Shown: positions 62,261 through 64,000 of the stretch, piece after piece | Position numbering within the stretch: position 1 is the first letter of the stretch | How the letters are laid out: each line of letters begins with the position of its first letter | NCBI RefSeq assembly: GCF_900115295.1 | Contig: NZ_FOVZ01000007.1 | Location: 93,375 to 157,374, forward strand | Origin: Sphingomonas sp. OK281 | GTDB taxonomy: Bacteria; Pseudomonadota; Alphaproteobacteria; Sphingomonadales; Sphingomonadaceae | Length of the DNA stretch: 64,000 nt | Reading direction: 5' to 3' | The notes under the pieces: generated by a model | What the model was told of the DNA's origin: nothing | The model's database searches: none | The model's input: only the letters and a program-made list of their open reading frames with translations | Translations under genes and position numbers: made by a program

Positions 62261-63430
62261 ATGCGCACAATGTCGAAGTTTGGGTCGAAGTCGATGTCAA
62301 AGTCGGGAATCATTGCGGCGGCCGTACTCGCAGCGCTTTCGGCACACGCAGCAGAGGCAGCGACGGCTAAACGCGCGGCATTCGGCACACTGCCCGACGG
62401 CACCGCAATCGAAGCCGTCACGCTGACCGGCAGCAACGGTGTCAGCGCACGCATAATGACGCTTGGCGCGACGCTCCAGTCGCTCAACGCACCCGACCGC
62501 AACGGCAAGTCGGCCGACATCACGCTCGGCTATGATGATGCCGCAAGCTACGTCACCGCACCCAATTTTTGGGGCCAGACGATCGGCCGCTACGCCAACC
62601 GCATCGCCGGCGGTCGCTTCACGCTCGACGGCAAGCCGTACCAGATCACGCTCAACGACAAGACCAACACGTTACACGGCGGCACGGTTGGCTTCGACAA
62701 GCACGTCTGGTCGATTGTGTCCGTTACCAATGGCGTGCAGGCAAAGGTGGTCATGACACTGATCAGTCCGGCGGGCGACCAGGGGTATCCCGGCACGCTG
62801 TCGGTCAGGGTCACCTATGCGCTCGACGACAAAGGCGCGCTGACGATCGACTTCGATGCGACCAGCGATGCCCCGACGGTCGTCAACCTGACCAATCATG
62901 CGTTGTTCGATCTGGCCGGCGAGGGTTCCGCAACCGGCATATATGGCCAGCGGCTGACGATCCCGGCGCGGCGCTACACGCCCGTCAGTGCCACGCTGAT
63001 CCCGACCGGTGAACTGAGACCCGTCGCGGGTACCGTGTTCGACTTCACGAAAGGCCGCGTGCTGTCCGATGGCATTCGCGACGGCCGCGATCCGCAGATC
63101 GTCATCGCGCACGGCTGGGATCACAATTTCGTGCTCGACAAAGGCGGTAGCGCAGAGCCCGGTCTCGCCGCACGCGTCGAGGATCCGGCATCGGGCCGCG
63201 TGCTCGAAGTGCTGACAACCGAACCCGGCGTGCAATTCTACTCGGGCAATTTCCTCGATGGTACGTTGGTCGGCAAGTCCGGCCACGTCTACCGGATGGG
63301 CGATGGCCTCGCACTCGAACCGCAGAAATTCCCCGACACGCCCAACCAGCCGGCGTTCGGCTCGGCGCGGGTCGAGCCGGGCAAACCTTATCACCACCGC
63401 ATGATCTACCGCGTATCGGTCGCCCGCTGA
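62261..63430 (+). CDS. galM: Aldose 1-epimerase (mutarotase), exported
   Basis: A 389-residue mutarotase that interconverts alpha and beta anomers of free sugars. It has a signal peptide (SGIIAAAVLAALSAHAAEA), which places it in the periplasm. Conserved parts are GATLQSLNAPDRNGK, FWGQTIGRYANRIAGGRF, TLHGGTVGFDKHVW with a His, VVNLTNHALFDLAG with the catalytic His, GWDHNFVL and TTEPGVQFYSGNF with the catalytic Glu. It would supply the right arabinose anomer for transport and for the dehydrogenase. Confidence 0.92.
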   Translation: MRTMSKFGSKSMSKSGIIAAAVLAALSAHAAEAATAKRAAFGTLPDGTAIEAVTLTGSNGVSARIMTLGATLQSLNAPDRNGKSADITLGYDDAASYVTAPNFWGQTIGRYANRIAGGRFTLDGKPYQITLNDKTNTLHGGTVGFDKHVWSIVSVTNGVQAKVVMTLISPAGDQGYPGTLSVRVTYALDDKGALTIDFDATSDAPTVVNLTNHALFDLAGEGSATGIYGQRLTIPARRYTPVSATLIPTGELRPVAGTVFDFTKGRVLSDGIRDGRDPQIVIAHGWDHNFVLDKGGSAEPGLAARVEDPASGRVLEVLTTEPGVQFYSGNFLDGTLVGKSGHVYRMGDGLALEPQKFPDTPNQPAFGSARVEPGKPYHHRMIYRVSVAR

Positions 63431-63461
63431 CGCCCCCGCTGAAATCTCCAGAAAGCTTCTC

Positions 63462-64000
63462 ATGACTGACATGCCCAAACTCCGCAGCCGCGCCTGGTTC
63501 GACAACCCCGAGAATATCGACATGACCGCGCTCTATCTGGAGCGCTATCTGAACTTCGGGCTGAGCCTTGAGGAACTGCGCTCGGGCAAGCCGATCATCG
63601 GCATTGCGCAAACCGGCAGCGACCTGAGCCCGTGCAACCGCCACCACCTCGTGCTCGCCGAACGCCTGCGCGAAGGAATCCGTGAAGCCGGCGGGATCGC
63701 ACTCGAATTCCCGGTCCATCCGATCCAGGAGACCGGCAAGCGCCCGACCGCCGGGCTCGACCGCAACCTCGCCTATCTGGCGTTGGTCGAGGTTCTCTAC
63801 GGCTATCCGCTCGACGGCGTCGTGCTGACGATCGGCTGCGACAAGACGACGCCGGCGTGCCTCATGGCGGCGGCGACCGTGAACATTCCGGCGATCGCGT
63901 TGTCGGTCGGCCCGATGCTCAACGGCTGGCACAAGGGCGAGCGGACCGGTTCGGGGACGATCGTGTGGAAGGCGCGCGAACTGCTCGCGACCGGCGCGAT
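63462..64000 (+). CDS. IlvD/Edd family sugar-acid dehydratase, probable L-arabonate dehydratase (3' end outside window)
   Basis: The first 179 codons of an iron-sulfur dehydratase, cut by the right edge. It starts MTDMPKLRSRAWFDNPENID, followed by ALYLERYLNFGLSLEELRSG, PIIGIAQTGSDLSPCNRHH and TIGCDKTTPACLMAAATVN. The Cys residues in SPCNRHH and GCDKTTPAC are the cluster ligands of the family, and the N-terminus is typical of L-arabonate and D-xylonate dehydratases. It would convert L-arabonate to 2-keto-3-deoxy-arabonate, filling the second chemical step of the pathway. Confidence 0.9.
   Translation, partial: MTDMPKLRSRAWFDNPENIDMTALYLERYLNFGLSLEELRSGKPIIGIAQTGSDLSPCNRHHLVLAERLREGIREAGGIALEFPVHPIQETGKRPTAGLDRNLAYLALVEVLYGYPLDGVVLTIGCDKTTPACLMAAATVNIPAIALSVGPMLNGWHKGERTGSGTIVWKARELLATGA

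Overview
The window reads as chromosomal DNA of a high-GC alphaproteobacterium, most likely a Sphingomonas or close sphingomonad. The reasons are several large TonB-dependent receptors, FecI/FecR signalling, an AraD1-type arabinose pathway, DUF6624 and an astexin-type lasso peptide locus. This assignment is inferred from gene content only.

Region 1 (1 to about 7.2 kb and 18.1 to 19.5 kb) is the backbone of an integrative or conjugative element. It carries a DUF3363 relaxase, a lytic transglycosylase, a TraF-type S26 peptidase, an AlpA-like HTH protein, DUF736, DUF2958, an ArdC-like protein, an XRE repressor and, further right, a frameshifted DUF6499/DUF2285 gene. Two strong hairpins separate the transcription units, and an inverted repeat in front of the relaxase gene is an oriT candidate.

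Region 2 (7.3 to 17.8 kb) lies inside these element genes and is a complete lasso peptide locus. On the plus strand it has FecI, FecR, an STN-domain TonB receptor and an S9 isopeptidase. Convergent with these are the minus-strand genes for a 39-residue precursor, a fused B protein and the cyclase C, preceded by a GntR regulator. The predicted core is GTPIGARQETLMVGYYD with a nine-residue Gly1-Glu9 ring. The cyclase gene carries a one-base frameshift in a G6C5 tract.

Region 3 (19.5 to 21.0 kb) holds little except tRNA-Pro(UGG) and degraded fragments of an integrase and a response regulator.

Region 4 (21 to 46.8 kb) is rich in peptide and amide catabolism. It encodes an M61 aminopeptidase, Lrp, an ornithine cyclodeaminase homologue, two exported amidohydrolases, three S10 carboxypeptidases, two PLP aminotransferases, a TonB receptor, an APC permease and a penicillin-acylase-type hydrolase. 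DNA glycosylase I, an MFS exporter and a few hypothetical genes are interspersed.

Region 5 (48 to 64 kb) is an arabinan and L-arabinose utilisation locus. A TonB receptor takes up oligosaccharides. GH43, GH43, GH51 and GH27 enzymes release arabinose. L-arabinose 1-dehydrogenase, arabonate dehydratase (cut by the window end), an AraD1 protein and a ketoglutarate semialdehyde dehydrogenase would take it to 2-oxoglutarate. A FadR/GntR regulator, a sugar MFS transporter and a mutarotase complete the set, and a shared TGTCCGAsTA motif upstream of three units looks like its operator.
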